From the NCBI GenBank assembly GCA_030525525.1, contig JAUNEN010000011.1, forward strand, positions 1-63,193: a stretch of DNA of 63,193 bases, given 5' to 3'. Origin of the DNA: Erysipelotrichaceae bacterium (GTDB taxonomy: Bacteria > Bacillota_I > Bacilli_A > Erysipelotrichales > Erysipelotrichaceae). A model generated the notes under the pieces. It ran no database searches. It was not told where the DNA came from and was given only the letters and a program-made list of their open reading frames with translations. Below are positions 43,527 to 52,124 of this stretch, piece by piece (position 1 is the first letter of the stretch; every line of letters starts with the position of its first letter). Made by a program: the position numbers and the translations under genes.

Positions 43527-44195
43527 TTATTTTGCATCAGCAAGCATCTTTTTTGAGTTTTTCAGGAACTTCAGATACATGAAGTAACCGGCTGCCGAAA
43601 TAAAAACACTGATCAATGATGCGACTGAAGTGACAAAATCGTTTGTGACATTGTGATGGAGGAAGTTCGGTGCCACTCTGATCAGACTTGAGAGCAGATA
43701 GGAGCCTCCGACAAACGTCATGACGGAGACACTCTTTTCCTTGATATCATTTCTGCTGCACTGAACGGCCAGCGAGCTGATTGCAAAACACACAAAGATC
43801 ACCGTCAGGATTTTCGTGATCGAACTGCCGACGTCGACGGTGTTTCTGAGAATTGAACTGCTCTTTTTCCCGGCACTCAGGAGTGCGGAAAGGATGCTCA
43901 TAGCAAATGAAGCGCATGCAGAATACAGAGCTGTTCGGAATCCTTTTTCATCTTTTAAAGCTTTTATAAGGCCGAGAATTGTCAGAATCACCGAGATCAC
44001 CGGGATAATCAGCGAGACGACCAGCAGGAACAGGGGAATGAGTGTCAGTGCTTCAGCTGATTCATCGTCCATGGAGGATACTGCTATAACTGCGGTGATC
44101 AATCCGGCAAGAACAGCAATAACAACTGTAAGAAGATTCAGAAGCTCTGCTTTGCGGATTCTACTGATACCTTCATAAGCATTAGGAAAACGCAT
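43527..44195 (-). CDS. Polytopic membrane protein, unknown
   Basis: 222 residues with about five or six membrane helices (for example LLTVVIAVLAGLITAVIAV, LIPLFLLVVSLIIPVISVIL, ITKILTVIFVCFAISSLAV). No family motif recognised. Charged loops are short. ATG 44195 follows GGAGGT; the longer frame from 44213 is unlikely. Monocistronic. It could be a small transporter or stress membrane protein; evidence does not allow more. Confidence 0.75.
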   Translation of the reverse strand: MRFPNAYEGISRIRKAELLNLLTVVIAVLAGLITAVIAVSSMDDESAEALTLIPLFLLVVSLIIPVISVILTILGLIKALKDEKGFRTALYSACASFAMSILSALLSAGKKSSSILRNTVDVGSSITKILTVIFVCFAISSLAVQCSRNDIKEKSVSVMTFVGGSYLLSSLIRVAPNFLHHNVTNDFVTSVASLISVFISAAGYFMYLKFLKNSKKMLADAK

Positions 44196-44317
44196 ATAAA
44201 ACCTCCATTTCAATTCAATATTAAAATGGCATGCAGAAATGTCAACTCCCGAAACGCATGCCTGTGTGAAGCCTTGAGGTGATTTTTCCCGGATTGAAGT
44301 ATCCGGTTTTCAGCCAA

Positions 44318-44346
44318 AGAAAAACCGCCCGGATCCGGACGGTTTT
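44318..44346 (-). terminator. Terminator of the tRNA-Thr gene
   Basis: AACCGCCCGG (44323-44332) pairs with CCGGACGGTT (44335-44344). On the minus strand it is followed by TTTTTCTTT. Confidence 0.8.
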
Positions 44347-44352
44347 ATGAGA

Positions 44353-44426
44353 TGGTGCCGCTTGGCAGAATTGAACTGCCCGCTCAGCATTACCATTGCT
44401 GTGTATTACCACTATACTAAAGCGGC
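44353..44426 (-). tRNA. tRNA-Thr (GGT anticodon)
   Basis: A 74-base cloverleaf folds on the minus strand. Acceptor GCCGCTT with AAGCGGC, then A and encoded CCA. D stem GTAT/ATAC, anticodon stem CAGCA/TGCTG with loop ATGGTAA (anticodon GGT), a four-base variable loop, T stem GGCAG/CTGCC with TTCAATT. GGT reads threonine ACC and ACT. Single gene with its own promoter and terminator. Confidence 0.92.
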
Positions 44427-44437
44427 GGCGCTCATAT

Positions 44438-44465
44438 ATCATACCAAATTCATCAGATAATTCAA
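44438..44465 (-). promoter_or_regulatory. tRNA-Thr promoter
   Basis: Minus strand TTGAAT (44465-44460), 16-base spacer, TATGAT (44443-44438). Transcription should begin about 5 bases before the mature tRNA. Confidence 0.7.
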
Positions 44466-44533
44466 TAAGAGAGAAATAAAAGATTGCACAACGGGCCGGC
44501 GGATATCATGATATTAGCAAAGAGGTAATCCAT

Positions 44534-45949
44534 ATGTGGAATGATGCGGCAATTCATGAAGCTGTAGAAAAACAGCGTTCATTTTTCAGAAGCGGCAGAA
44601 CGCTTGATATTGCATGGCGCAAAGAGCAGCTGCGAAGACTCAAGATCGCAGTTCAGGCACATGAAAAGGAATTGATGAAAGCTCTGCATGATGATTTGGG
44701 CAGAAGTGAAACCGAAGCATATCTCACCGATATCGGTGCTTTGATTTCAGAGATCAATGAAACAATCGACGGTCTCTCAAAATGGGCAAAACCGGAAAAC
44801 CATTTCAGCGGTGCAGCCTGTTTTCCGAGCATTCTGACGAAAGTATATAAGATGCCCTATGGGGTTGCGCTGATCATTTCTCCGTTCAATTTTCCGGTTC
44901 TGCTGTCGCTCGGCGTACTGGTTGCGGCGATTGCCGGCGGCAATACGGCTGTGATCAAGGTGAGTTCGAAAAGTGTTCACTGTACAAAGGCAATGATCAA
45001 TCTGATCAATTCAGCTTTCCCGAAAGAGTATGTATGTGTCGTGGACGGCGGACATGATGTTGCAGATCTCTGTCTGTCTGAGCGGTTTGACAAGATCTTC
45101 TATACCGGTTCGCCGAATGTAGGAAAGCATGTCATGGAAATGGCTGCGAAGAATTTGACACCGGTGGCACTGGAACTCGGCGGGGAGAACGGCAACTGGT
45201 GCATTGTCAGAAGGGATGCTGATCTTTTTGATGCGGCACGGAAGATCGCTTTCTTCAAGCTTCTCAATTCCGGACAGATCTGCATCAATATCAACCAGAT
45301 TGCAGTTGCTGAAGAAATTGCCGAGCAGTTCATCATGTGCCTTGAAGAAGAATTCATCAGACAGATCGGGGAAGATCCTTTAAACAATGAAGAATACCCT
45401 CACTTGATCGATCGGGCTGCCTATGAAAAATGTGAAAAGGAAGCTGCCCTCTATCAGGACAGAATCATGTTTGGCGGCAACGGGGATCCTGAGACACTTC
45501 GTTTTGAACCGACGATCATCGCTCCGGTGGAACTTGATGAGCCGATTGTAAATCATGAGCTTTTCAATCCGCTGCTGCCGGTTGTGACATTCAGGGATCA
45601 GGATGTTGATGAATTGCTTGATGTCATTTCTGAAAGAGAGCATGGCCTTGCTTTATATCTCTTTACAAAAGATATGAAGTGGGCACTAAAGACAATGTCA
45701 AGCCAGCAGTATGGCGGCGGATGTATCAATGAAGTCTGCGTGCATCTGATGGTGAAGGGCGTCCCTTTCAACGGTACCGGTCATTCCGGTATGGGGGCAT
45801 ATCACGGCAAATGGGGATTTGATGAATTCACACATCCTTCCACCGTCCTGATCGGATCAAACCGCTTCAATCTTTCTCTCAGAGAACATCCTTACAGCGG
45901 TAAAGAAGGGGCACTCAAGCTGAAGCTGCTGAAATTATTCGAACGGTGA
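44534..45949 (+). CDS. Aldehyde dehydrogenase, class 3-like
   Basis: 471-residue NAD(P)-dependent aldehyde dehydrogenase. The catalytic Cys is in LNSGQICININQIAV, the general-base Glu in ALELGGENGN, and the cofactor loop in FYTGSPNVGKHVM. The layout (short N terminus, C-terminal PYSGKEG) matches class 3/coniferyl-type enzymes that lack a signal peptide. The usual ELGGKSP reads ELGGENG here. AGAGGT precedes ATG. TTGCAC (44484-44489), 17 bases, CATGAT is a plausible promoter. The esterase follows 4 bases downstream. Confidence 0.88.
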   Translation: MWNDAAIHEAVEKQRSFFRSGRTLDIAWRKEQLRRLKIAVQAHEKELMKALHDDLGRSETEAYLTDIGALISEINETIDGLSKWAKPENHFSGAACFPSILTKVYKMPYGVALIISPFNFPVLLSLGVLVAAIAGGNTAVIKVSSKSVHCTKAMINLINSAFPKEYVCVVDGGHDVADLCLSERFDKIFYTGSPNVGKHVMEMAAKNLTPVALELGGENGNWCIVRRDADLFDAARKIAFFKLLNSGQICININQIAVAEEIAEQFIMCLEEEFIRQIGEDPLNNEEYPHLIDRAAYEKCEKEAALYQDRIMFGGNGDPETLRFEPTIIAPVELDEPIVNHELFNPLLPVVTFRDQDVDELLDVISEREHGLALYLFTKDMKWALKTMSSQQYGGGCINEVCVHLMVKGVPFNGTGHSGMGAYHGKWGFDEFTHPSTVLIGSNRFNLSLREHPYSGKEGALKLKLLKLFER

Positions 45950-45953
45950 ACAT

Positions 45954-46724
45954 ATGATTGAAAAAAGACAGATCTACTACTGGCCTTCCGGTTCTGAAAG
46001 AACACTGCACATTTATCTGCCGCCCGGCTATTATGATTCCAATGAGCGCTATCCCGTCATGTATTTCTTTGACGGTCACAATCTTTTCCATGATTACGAA
46101 GCAACCTACGGAAAGAGCTGGGGAATGGAATATTTCCTGGATCACTGGAACAAGAAAATGATTATCGTCGGCATGGAGTGTGCCCATGAAGGCAACCTGA
46201 GACTTGCCGAATACAGTCCGTATGACAAAAGGTGGCGGGGAGAGTTTGTGCCGAACAAAGGCAAAGCCACTTTTCAGTGGATCATTCACGACATCAAACC
46301 GATGATTGACCATGACTACCGCACATATTTCCATCGGGAAGCGACCGGCATCGGCGGCTCATCAATGGGCGGTTTAATGAGTATTTACGGCGTGAGCGTA
46401 CATAATGATGTCTTCTCCAAAGCGGCCTGTGTGTCACCCGGCATGTTCTGGAATATCGGAAGACTAAGAAACGATCTGAACAGAAGTACAGTCAGTCCCG
46501 ATACGAGAGTCTATATGTCCTGGGGCGAGATTGAATCAGGCAAAGCGGCATATCACGGCAATCCTGAATATGACACAAGGGAAGCCCGTTCGGTGCGCAA
46601 ATATGAAAGGGAACTCATGAACAGGGGTGCCTCCACATATCTCTATTTCCAATGGGGCGGAAGGCATTGCGAAGAGGACTGGGAGAAACAGGTTCCTGTC
46701 TTCATGAATTATCTGTGGTTCTGA
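45954..46724 (+). CDS. Alpha/beta-hydrolase-fold esterase (EsteraseD-like)
   Basis: 256 residues, cytoplasmic. The core opens with a strand region (RTLHIYLPPGYYDSNERYPVMYFFDGHNLF) typical of putative esterases of the IroE/Fes family. Nucleophile Ser is in GIGGSSMGGL; a candidate His is in GGRHCEEDW. It starts 4 bases after the aldehyde dehydrogenase, so the pair is probably one transcript, perhaps for ester and aldehyde detoxification (inference). No strong ribosome binding site; coupled translation is likely. Confidence 0.85.
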   Translation: MIEKRQIYYWPSGSERTLHIYLPPGYYDSNERYPVMYFFDGHNLFHDYEATYGKSWGMEYFLDHWNKKMIIVGMECAHEGNLRLAEYSPYDKRWRGEFVPNKGKATFQWIIHDIKPMIDHDYRTYFHREATGIGGSSMGGLMSIYGVSVHNDVFSKAACVSPGMFWNIGRLRNDLNRSTVSPDTRVYMSWGEIESGKAAYHGNPEYDTREARSVRKYERELMNRGASTYLYFQWGGRHCEEDWEKQVPVFMNYLWF

Positions 46725-46725
46725 A

Positions 46726-46760
46726 AAAAAGCGGAAGGCTTCAATGGTCTTCCGCTTTCA
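46726..46760. terminator. Bidirectional terminator between esterase and apbE genes
   Basis: AAAGCGGAAG (46729-46738) pairs with CTTCCGCTTT (46750-46759). A and T runs flank both sides. Confidence 0.88.
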
Positions 46761-47888
46761 TCTTGCAAATGTGATCAGATCCCTGATTCCGTCTGTGTAA
46801 ACACAATGGTAATCACCTGAATCATGACCTTCTTCATTCTGTGTTCTGTCACTGTCCATGATCCAGACTGCTTCGGCGCTGTTTCCGGTTTTTTCCGTAT
46901 ATTCTTCAAGGACTTTCTTTCCGTCTTCAATGCTTAGAGTAAACAATGTTGTGGAAAGACAGTCAGCTGCCGAAGAGTCGGGAGTGATGATGGAAACACT
47001 GTGGTAGTAATCGGCCGGCTTCAATGTTTTCGGGTCGATGATGTGGTGATATTTCTTTCCGTCTTCACCGGTATAGTAGCGTTCGTAGTCGCCGCTGGTG
47101 ACAAATGAGCCGCTTCCTTTCATTGTGACCGTGCAGTAGATGCTTGAACCGTCGGCAGGATCGGCGATTCCGATCACCCAGTCGCTGCCATCCGGTTTTG
47201 TACCGACAGTGCGGATGTTGCGGCCGGCATTGACGGTTGTGCAGATGACATCGGCATCTTCCATATACCTGCCGATCATCTCTGCTGCATATCCCTTTGC
47301 GATTCCGCCGACATCGAGTGAAACATGCGGATCGGTGATATAGACGGTGCTGTCTTCTTCATTGATGACGACCTTGTCCCATCCGCTGTAAACGGCAGCT
47401 TCTTTGAGCTCTTCATCGGTCGGTACGGGAGCGTTTTTGCCTTCGGCATTGAGTTCGATTCCCGCGTCCCGGTATTCATGCCATACTTTCAGCAAAGAGC
47501 CGATCGTGATGTCAAAGGCACCGCCCGAAATTTCATGGAAGCTTTTTGCTTCCCTGAGCATGTCGATGATGTCGGAGCTGACTTTCACCGGGGCTATCCC
47601 GGCATTGTCGTTGATCGTTTTGAGGTTATAGAGACCTTCATAATCGTTGTAAATGTCAAACTGATCGTTGCAGTTTCTGAACATATCCGTGCATGTTCTG
47701 AAATATGAATCCATCTGATCGTGGTCATAGCCGAATTCGATCAGCTGAAAGACAGTGTCAAATCCGGCATCCACGGAGATGTTGGTGTACTTTTCAGGTT
47801 CTTCTGTTTTTTCGGCGGGAACATTGTCTGCACATCCGCAAAAAAGCGAAAGGGCAAACACTCCCGCGAGTATTCTGTTTTTTCTCAT
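46758..47888 (-). CDS. apbE: FAD:protein FMN transferase ApbE (lipoprotein)
   Basis: 376-residue extracytoplasmic flavin transferase that attaches FMN covalently to Thr/Ser in proteins such as RnfD and RnfG. The signal peptide ends in lipobox LFCGC. ApbE marks: SGGAFDITIGSLLKVW, a DVGGIAKGYAAEMIGRYM helix, NAGRNIRTVG, and SFVTSGDYERYY followed by YHHIIDPKTLKP. ATG 47888 is chosen over the longer frame. It lies 7 bases after an extended -10, so it is probably leaderless. It is divergent from the rnf operon, whose subunits are its likely targets. Confidence 0.93.
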   Translation of the reverse strand: MRKNRILAGVFALSLFCGCADNVPAEKTEEPEKYTNISVDAGFDTVFQLIEFGYDHDQMDSYFRTCTDMFRNCNDQFDIYNDYEGLYNLKTINDNAGIAPVKVSSDIIDMLREAKSFHEISGGAFDITIGSLLKVWHEYRDAGIELNAEGKNAPVPTDEELKEAAVYSGWDKVVINEEDSTVYITDPHVSLDVGGIAKGYAAEMIGRYMEDADVICTTVNAGRNIRTVGTKPDGSDWVIGIADPADGSSIYCTVTMKGSGSFVTSGDYERYYTGEDGKKYHHIIDPKTLKPADYYHSVSIITPDSSAADCLSTTLFTLSIEDGKKVLEEYTEKTGNSAEAVWIMDSDRTQNEEGHDSGDYHCVYTDGIRDLITFAR

Positions 47889-47895
47889 AGACAGG

Positions 47896-47970
47896 AGTAT
47901 ATCATAAAAATGAAATACACTGCTTCCGTGTTTGTATTTAGCGCACATTCATAATAAACGATGATATAAT
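47896..47970. promoter_or_regulatory. Divergent apbE/rnf promoter region
   Basis: Minus strand TGATATACT (47904-47896) ends 7 bases before the apbE ATG. Plus strand TGATATAAT (47962-47970) precedes rnfC by 38 bases. Both are extended -10 boxes. The 120-base gap (47889-48008) is therefore a shared control region. Confidence 0.65.
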
Positions 47971-48008
47971 AAACTGCGTTATCAATAACAGAAAGGGTTT
48001 ACTCAATT

Positions 48009-49325
48009 ATGTCAATTCTTACAGGACCGATGAATCATCACCTGGACGGACATAAGGAATTAACCAAGCACAAGGATGTATTGAAAACAATTGATCCTGA
48101 TCAGGTTTTTATTCCTCTTGTAAACGGCAACGCGCCCTGCAACGCGCTTGTTTCCGTCGGTGACGAAGTAAAAGTCGGTACAAAAATTGCGGAAAGAAAT
48201 GATCATTTCTATGTTCCGCTGTTTTCACCTGTCTCCGGTACAGTGACAGGTGTTGAAAAGTTTATGACAGCCTCGATGGGCCAGGCTCAGCATCTGGTCA
48301 TCCAGAATGATCATAAACATGAAGCAGTACGTGCATTTGCGCCGTTTGATTATGAAACGGCAAGCTGGGAAGAACTTCTCGATTTCGTCAGGAATTCCGG
48401 TATGGTCGGACTTGGCGGAGCAGGCTTCCCGACCTATGTCAAATATCTCAAACCGGAAAATGTCGAACTGTTTGTCGTCAATGCAGTTGAATGCGAACCG
48501 TATCTGACAGCCGATTATAAGAATATCGAAGAAAATATCGGACTCCTCAAAACCGGTACGCTCGCTCTCTTCAAGCTTTCCAAGGCAGCCAAAGGATGCG
48601 TTGCCATCAAGGAAGATAAAGTTGAACAGATCGAAGAGCTGAAGAAGGCATTCGCAGGAACACCGATCGAAATCAGAACCGTTCCCGATCTCTATCCGAT
48701 GGGCTGGGAAAGAACACTGGTCTATCAGCTGACAAAGAAGAGATATGACAAACTTCCGATTGAGGCCGGATGCATTCTCAACAATGCATCAACAGCGATT
48801 GCACTCGGTAATGCGATTGATAACGGCATGCCGATCACTCACAAGTATGTGACGGTTTCCGGTGATGCACTGAACAATCCGCAGAACGTATATGTTCCGG
48901 TCGGAACACGTGCAAGCGTGATCATCGATGCGGTCGGCGGCTATAAAGAGGGAACAGAAAATGTTCTTCTGATTGCCGGCGGACCGATGATGGGCAAAGC
49001 AATCCCGAACGATAAGTTTGTCATCATGCCGCAAAGCAACGGCTTAACTGTTCTCAACAACAAGCCGAAGGAAGAGGTCAAGTGCCTGCGCTGCGGGCGC
49101 TGCACAGAGACATGCCCGAGCGGACTTCAGCCTGTCCGTATCGCGATGAGCGCGGCAATCTTCGATGAAGAAGAAATCATGAAGCTTTCAGTCATGGACT
49201 GCATCGAGTGCGGTATGTGCACATGGATCTGTCCTTCCAAGATTGATGTCACCGAAAATGTCAGAAGAGCGAAGAATTTCGTCAGAACCAGAATGGCGAT
49301 CAGGGCAAAGGAGGCAAAGAAATAA
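48009..49325 (+). CDS. rnfC: Rnf electron transport complex subunit C
   Basis: 438-residue cytoplasmic NADH-oxidising subunit with FMN and two [4Fe-4S] clusters. Sites: nucleotide/FMN region GMVGLGGAGFPTYVKY and NAVECEPYLTADYK; clusters CLRCGRCTETCPSGL (about 357-370) and CIECGMCTWICPSK (about 396-409). Residues 1-80 form the barrel-sandwich domain. First gene of the rnf operon; the stop overlaps the rnfD start by one base. Length is normal. Confidence 0.96.
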   Translation: MSILTGPMNHHLDGHKELTKHKDVLKTIDPDQVFIPLVNGNAPCNALVSVGDEVKVGTKIAERNDHFYVPLFSPVSGTVTGVEKFMTASMGQAQHLVIQNDHKHEAVRAFAPFDYETASWEELLDFVRNSGMVGLGGAGFPTYVKYLKPENVELFVVNAVECEPYLTADYKNIEENIGLLKTGTLALFKLSKAAKGCVAIKEDKVEQIEELKKAFAGTPIEIRTVPDLYPMGWERTLVYQLTKKRYDKLPIEAGCILNNASTAIALGNAIDNGMPITHKYVTVSGDALNNPQNVYVPVGTRASVIIDAVGGYKEGTENVLLIAGGPMMGKAIPNDKFVIMPQSNGLTVLNNKPKEEVKCLRCGRCTETCPSGLQPVRIAMSAAIFDEEEIMKLSVMDCIECGMCTWICPSKIDVTENVRRAKNFVRTRMAIRAKEAKK

Positions 49326-50797
49326 TGAAATTTACATATAAGCCTTCACCCAACTACCGCAACACGCAGTCAACCGGCGGGATCATGTTCGATCTCACCA
49401 TGTGCTTATGTGCAGTGGTTCTGTTCTCGGCAGTTTATTACAGCATTGCCTATGGCTTTGCATACGGTCTCAGAGTCATTCTGATGACACTTGTTTCATT
49501 GATTGCGGCAATCGGTACCGAAGCAGTTTACTTCAGGATGCGCGGCCGTGAAGTGAAGAAGGAAATTCTTCATTCCTACGGCTGGGTTACCGCTCTCATT
49601 CTCACACTCATCACACGTCTTGATGTCAGCTATTATGCACTGTTTGTCGGCACGGTCGTTGCGATCATCATCGGCAAGCTCGTCTTCGGCGGTTTCGGTC
49701 AGAATATCTTCAACCCGGCCGCATTCGGCGAAGCGCTGATCATGAACAGCTTTTCGGCAAGCAAGAGCGCACAGGTAACAGCAGATGTCTTCTCCGGTGC
49801 CACTCCGATGGCTGCGATGAATTCCAATAACTGGATTCTCTCATCCAGTGCAATGGGCAACTTCATCAAGGGCTTCGGCGGCTGGGGCGGACTGCTTGTC
49901 GGCTCATATCCGAGCGTCATCGGCGGCAGCTGCGCACTGCTGATTCTCTTGTGCGGAGTATATCTCTTATGGAGAAAAGATATTGACTGGCATCTGTCAG
50001 TAACATATCTCATCACCGTCTTCTGCGTTTCACTTGTTGTCGGTCTCATCAAAGGCGCCGGCATCAACTATGCAATCTTCAATGTCATCAGCGGCGGCGT
50101 TCTCTTCGGAACAGTCTTCATGATGACCGACCCGGTCACCACACCGATCACGATTCCCGGCCGTATGGTCTTCGCAGTCGGTTGTGCTGCACTGACACTG
50201 ATTCTCAGATGGAAATCCAATCTTCCGGATGGCGTTCTGTTCTCAATCCTGTTAATGAATATGCTGACACCGGCAATCGACAAGCTGGTCGACGGCAACC
50301 AGATCAAGAACCAGGTACAGATCCGCCGCAAGGTTGTCTATACTTCAATCGTTGTCATCCTGGCAGCGCTTGGCGTCGGTATGACTCTTGACAAGGTCGC
50401 TGCCGAAACACCGGCATCTTCCGATGCGGCTGCTGAAACAAGCGAGCCGGCAGGAATGGCACTGGAAGACTTCAGTGCAAATGAAGCGGGCTGCCGAGTC
50501 TACAGCAATGTCGATGACACAGCTTATGTCTATCACTGCTCGGCAAAGGGCTTTGAAGGCACAAACAAGGCAACAATCACAGTTGATGCAACAAAGGGAA
50601 CAATCACTTCCGTCGAAGTGACTGACTTCGGCGACACAACAGGCGTCGGCGATGCAGCAACAACAGCCGATGAGCTGAAGCGTTATGAAAATGCGACAAT
50701 CAACTCATCGATTGATGCAACGGCAGGTGCAACTTACACAAGCGCATCCATCAGAGCCATGGCAGCCAAAGCGCTGAATATGGCCGCCGGAAAGTGA
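49325..50797 (+). CDS. rnfD: Rnf subunit D with C-terminal extra domain
   Basis: 490 residues; ordinary RnfD is about 310-350. Residues 1-350 are the polytopic NqrB/RnfD part. It has the FMN attachment motif SGAT at Thr160 (DVFSGATPMAAMN). After a Ser/Ala/Glu linker (about 362-377), residues 378-490 form an extra outward-facing domain with an ANEAGCRVY start and a DATAGATYTSASIRAM end. Thr470 lies where FMN-bind domains carry flavin. The domain matches domain 3 of RnfG at about 74 of 110 positions by hand alignment. There is no frameshift and the reading frame is intact. Confidence 0.9.
   Translation: MKFTYKPSPNYRNTQSTGGIMFDLTMCLCAVVLFSAVYYSIAYGFAYGLRVILMTLVSLIAAIGTEAVYFRMRGREVKKEILHSYGWVTALILTLITRLDVSYYALFVGTVVAIIIGKLVFGGFGQNIFNPAAFGEALIMNSFSASKSAQVTADVFSGATPMAAMNSNNWILSSSAMGNFIKGFGGWGGLLVGSYPSVIGGSCALLILLCGVYLLWRKDIDWHLSVTYLITVFCVSLVVGLIKGAGINYAIFNVISGGVLFGTVFMMTDPVTTPITIPGRMVFAVGCAALTLILRWKSNLPDGVLFSILLMNMLTPAIDKLVDGNQIKNQVQIRRKVVYTSIVVILAALGVGMTLDKVAAETPASSDAAAETSEPAGMALEDFSANEAGCRVYSNVDDTAYVYHCSAKGFEGTNKATITVDATKGTITSVEVTDFGDTTGVGDAATTADELKRYENATINSSIDATAGATYTSASIRAMAAKALNMAAGK
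50456..50797 (+). repeat. Extra FMN-bind-like domain unit 1 (in rnfD)
   Basis: Encodes RnfD residues 378-490. It is the first of three homologous coding units, the others being in rnfG at about 51414-51707 and 51780-52112. Shared landmarks are a Cys in NEAGC, a second Cys in YHCSAKGFEGTNKA, GVGDAATTADEL, and a DATAGATYTSASIRAMAA end. Confidence 0.85.
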
Positions 50798-50810
50798 GGA
50801 GGGTATGAAG

Positions 50811-52112
50811 ATGGGAAAATTAGATCATAACTCTGCTCTCTATAAAGCAATTCTGCTCGGCGTTCTCTGCGCAGTATGCGGACTTCTGCTGTCGGTCGCA
50901 AATGCGATCACGGCTCCGATCATTGCCGAGAATGCATTGGCAACTATCAAAGCAAGCCTGGAAGAAATCTATCCGGGTGCGACATTCAACGATGTCACGG
51001 ACAAGCTGATCGAAAAGGATGAGACAGGTCTGGTTGACGGTATCTATGAAGCAGAAGGTAAGGGATATGTCTTCACACTCCATGGCGTCGGCTACAACTC
51101 CAACGGATTCACCTTCATGGTCGGCTTCGACAATGACGGAAAGATTTCCGGATATACCGCACTCGAACAGCAGGAAACAAGCGGTATCGGTTCCCGTGCA
51201 TTCGATGATGAATATGTCAGCACAATCACTTCACTCACATCCGCCGATCCGATTCCTCTGCTCTCCGGTGCAACTCTGACATCAACAGCTGTTCAGAATG
51301 GCATCGATGCAGCCAAGGCAATCTTCAACGATGTGCAGGGAATCTCCTATGATCCCAACGCTCAGGCGGAAGTGCCTGAACAGCAGCCGTTCGGCAATGA
51401 AGATTACTCCAAGACAGATGTGACCTGCACGGAAGTCAGCAATGACGGCACAACAGCTGTTTACCACTGCACAGCCAAGGGCTTTGAAGGAACAAATGAA
51501 GCGGATGTTGAAATTGACCTTTCCACAGGCACAATCAAGTCCATCAAAGTTACAGCCTTCAATGACACTCCGGGCGTTGGCGACACAGCAACAGCGGATG
51601 CTGAACTGGCACGCTATGCAGGCAAGGGCTTAAGCGATGTGGTTGACTCAACAACCGGCGCAAGCTTCACAAGCCTTTCCTTAAGAGCGATGGCAGCCAA
51701 TGCACTTTCCGCCGCAACCGGTACTGAACTGGCCGGCGGCAGTGCTCCTGAAGCCGGCAGCGGAAGCGGACTTGGCAGTGAGGACTTCACAGCCAATGAA
51801 GCAGGATGCATCGTCTATACAAACCTTGATGATACTGCAGTTGAATACAAGTGCAGCGCCAAGGGCTATCAGGGAATAAACAAAGCGATTGTCACCGTTG
51901 ATACTACAAAGGGAACAGTCACCAATATCGAAATCACAGAATTCAATGACACTCCGGGTGTCGGCGATGCGGCAACAGCGGATACAGAGCTTGAACGCTA
52001 CAAGGGTGCAAGCCTTGAATCATCAGTTGATGCGACAACATCAGCGACATTCACCAGTGCTTCAATCCGTGCGATGATTGCGGCTGCCCTGAATATGGCA
52101 GCAGGCAGGTAA
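50811..52112 (+). CDS. rnfG: Rnf subunit G with three FMN-bind-like domains
   Basis: 433 residues from ATG 50811 (GGAGG 8 bases upstream; ATG 50805 is too close). Ordinary RnfG has about 190-220. One N-terminal membrane helix, then the usual FMN-bind domain ending in LLSGATLTS with Thr155 as likely FMN site. Two more domains follow: residues about 202-298, ending in DSTTGASFTS (Ser285), and about 324-433, ending in DATTSATFTS (Thr413), separated by a Gly/Ser linker. All face outside, reachable by ApbE. The first site is canonical; the two extra motifs are degenerate, so flavinylation there is a prediction. Confidence 0.9.
   Translation: MGKLDHNSALYKAILLGVLCAVCGLLLSVANAITAPIIAENALATIKASLEEIYPGATFNDVTDKLIEKDETGLVDGIYEAEGKGYVFTLHGVGYNSNGFTFMVGFDNDGKISGYTALEQQETSGIGSRAFDDEYVSTITSLTSADPIPLLSGATLTSTAVQNGIDAAKAIFNDVQGISYDPNAQAEVPEQQPFGNEDYSKTDVTCTEVSNDGTTAVYHCTAKGFEGTNEADVEIDLSTGTIKSIKVTAFNDTPGVGDTATADAELARYAGKGLSDVVDSTTGASFTSLSLRAMAANALSAATGTELAGGSAPEAGSGSGLGSEDFTANEAGCIVYTNLDDTAVEYKCSAKGYQGINKAIVTVDTTKGTVTNIEITEFNDTPGVGDAATADTELERYKGASLESSVDATTSATFTSASIRAMIAAALNMAAGR
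51414..51707 (+). repeat. Extra FMN-bind-like domain unit 2 (in rnfG)
   Basis: Homologous unit with DVTCTEVSNDGTTAVYHCTAKG, a second block GVGDTATADAEL, and the end DSTTGASFTSLSLRAMAA. It is the most diverged of the three copies. Confidence 0.8.
51780..52112 (+). repeat. Extra FMN-bind-like domain unit 3 (in rnfG)
   Basis: It aligns without gaps over 110 residues to the RnfD copy (about 67 percent identity by hand count), including EDFTANEAGC, VDTTKGTVTN and the shared end TSASIRAM...ALNMAAG. The two are near-duplicates. Confidence 0.85.
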
Positions 52113-52124
52113 GAGGAGGACCTT

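Noticed and set aside
44289-44315. Plus-strand hairpin CCGGAT/ATCCGG followed by TTTT
   Set aside because: No plus-strand gene ends there; probably chance next to the tRNA terminator.
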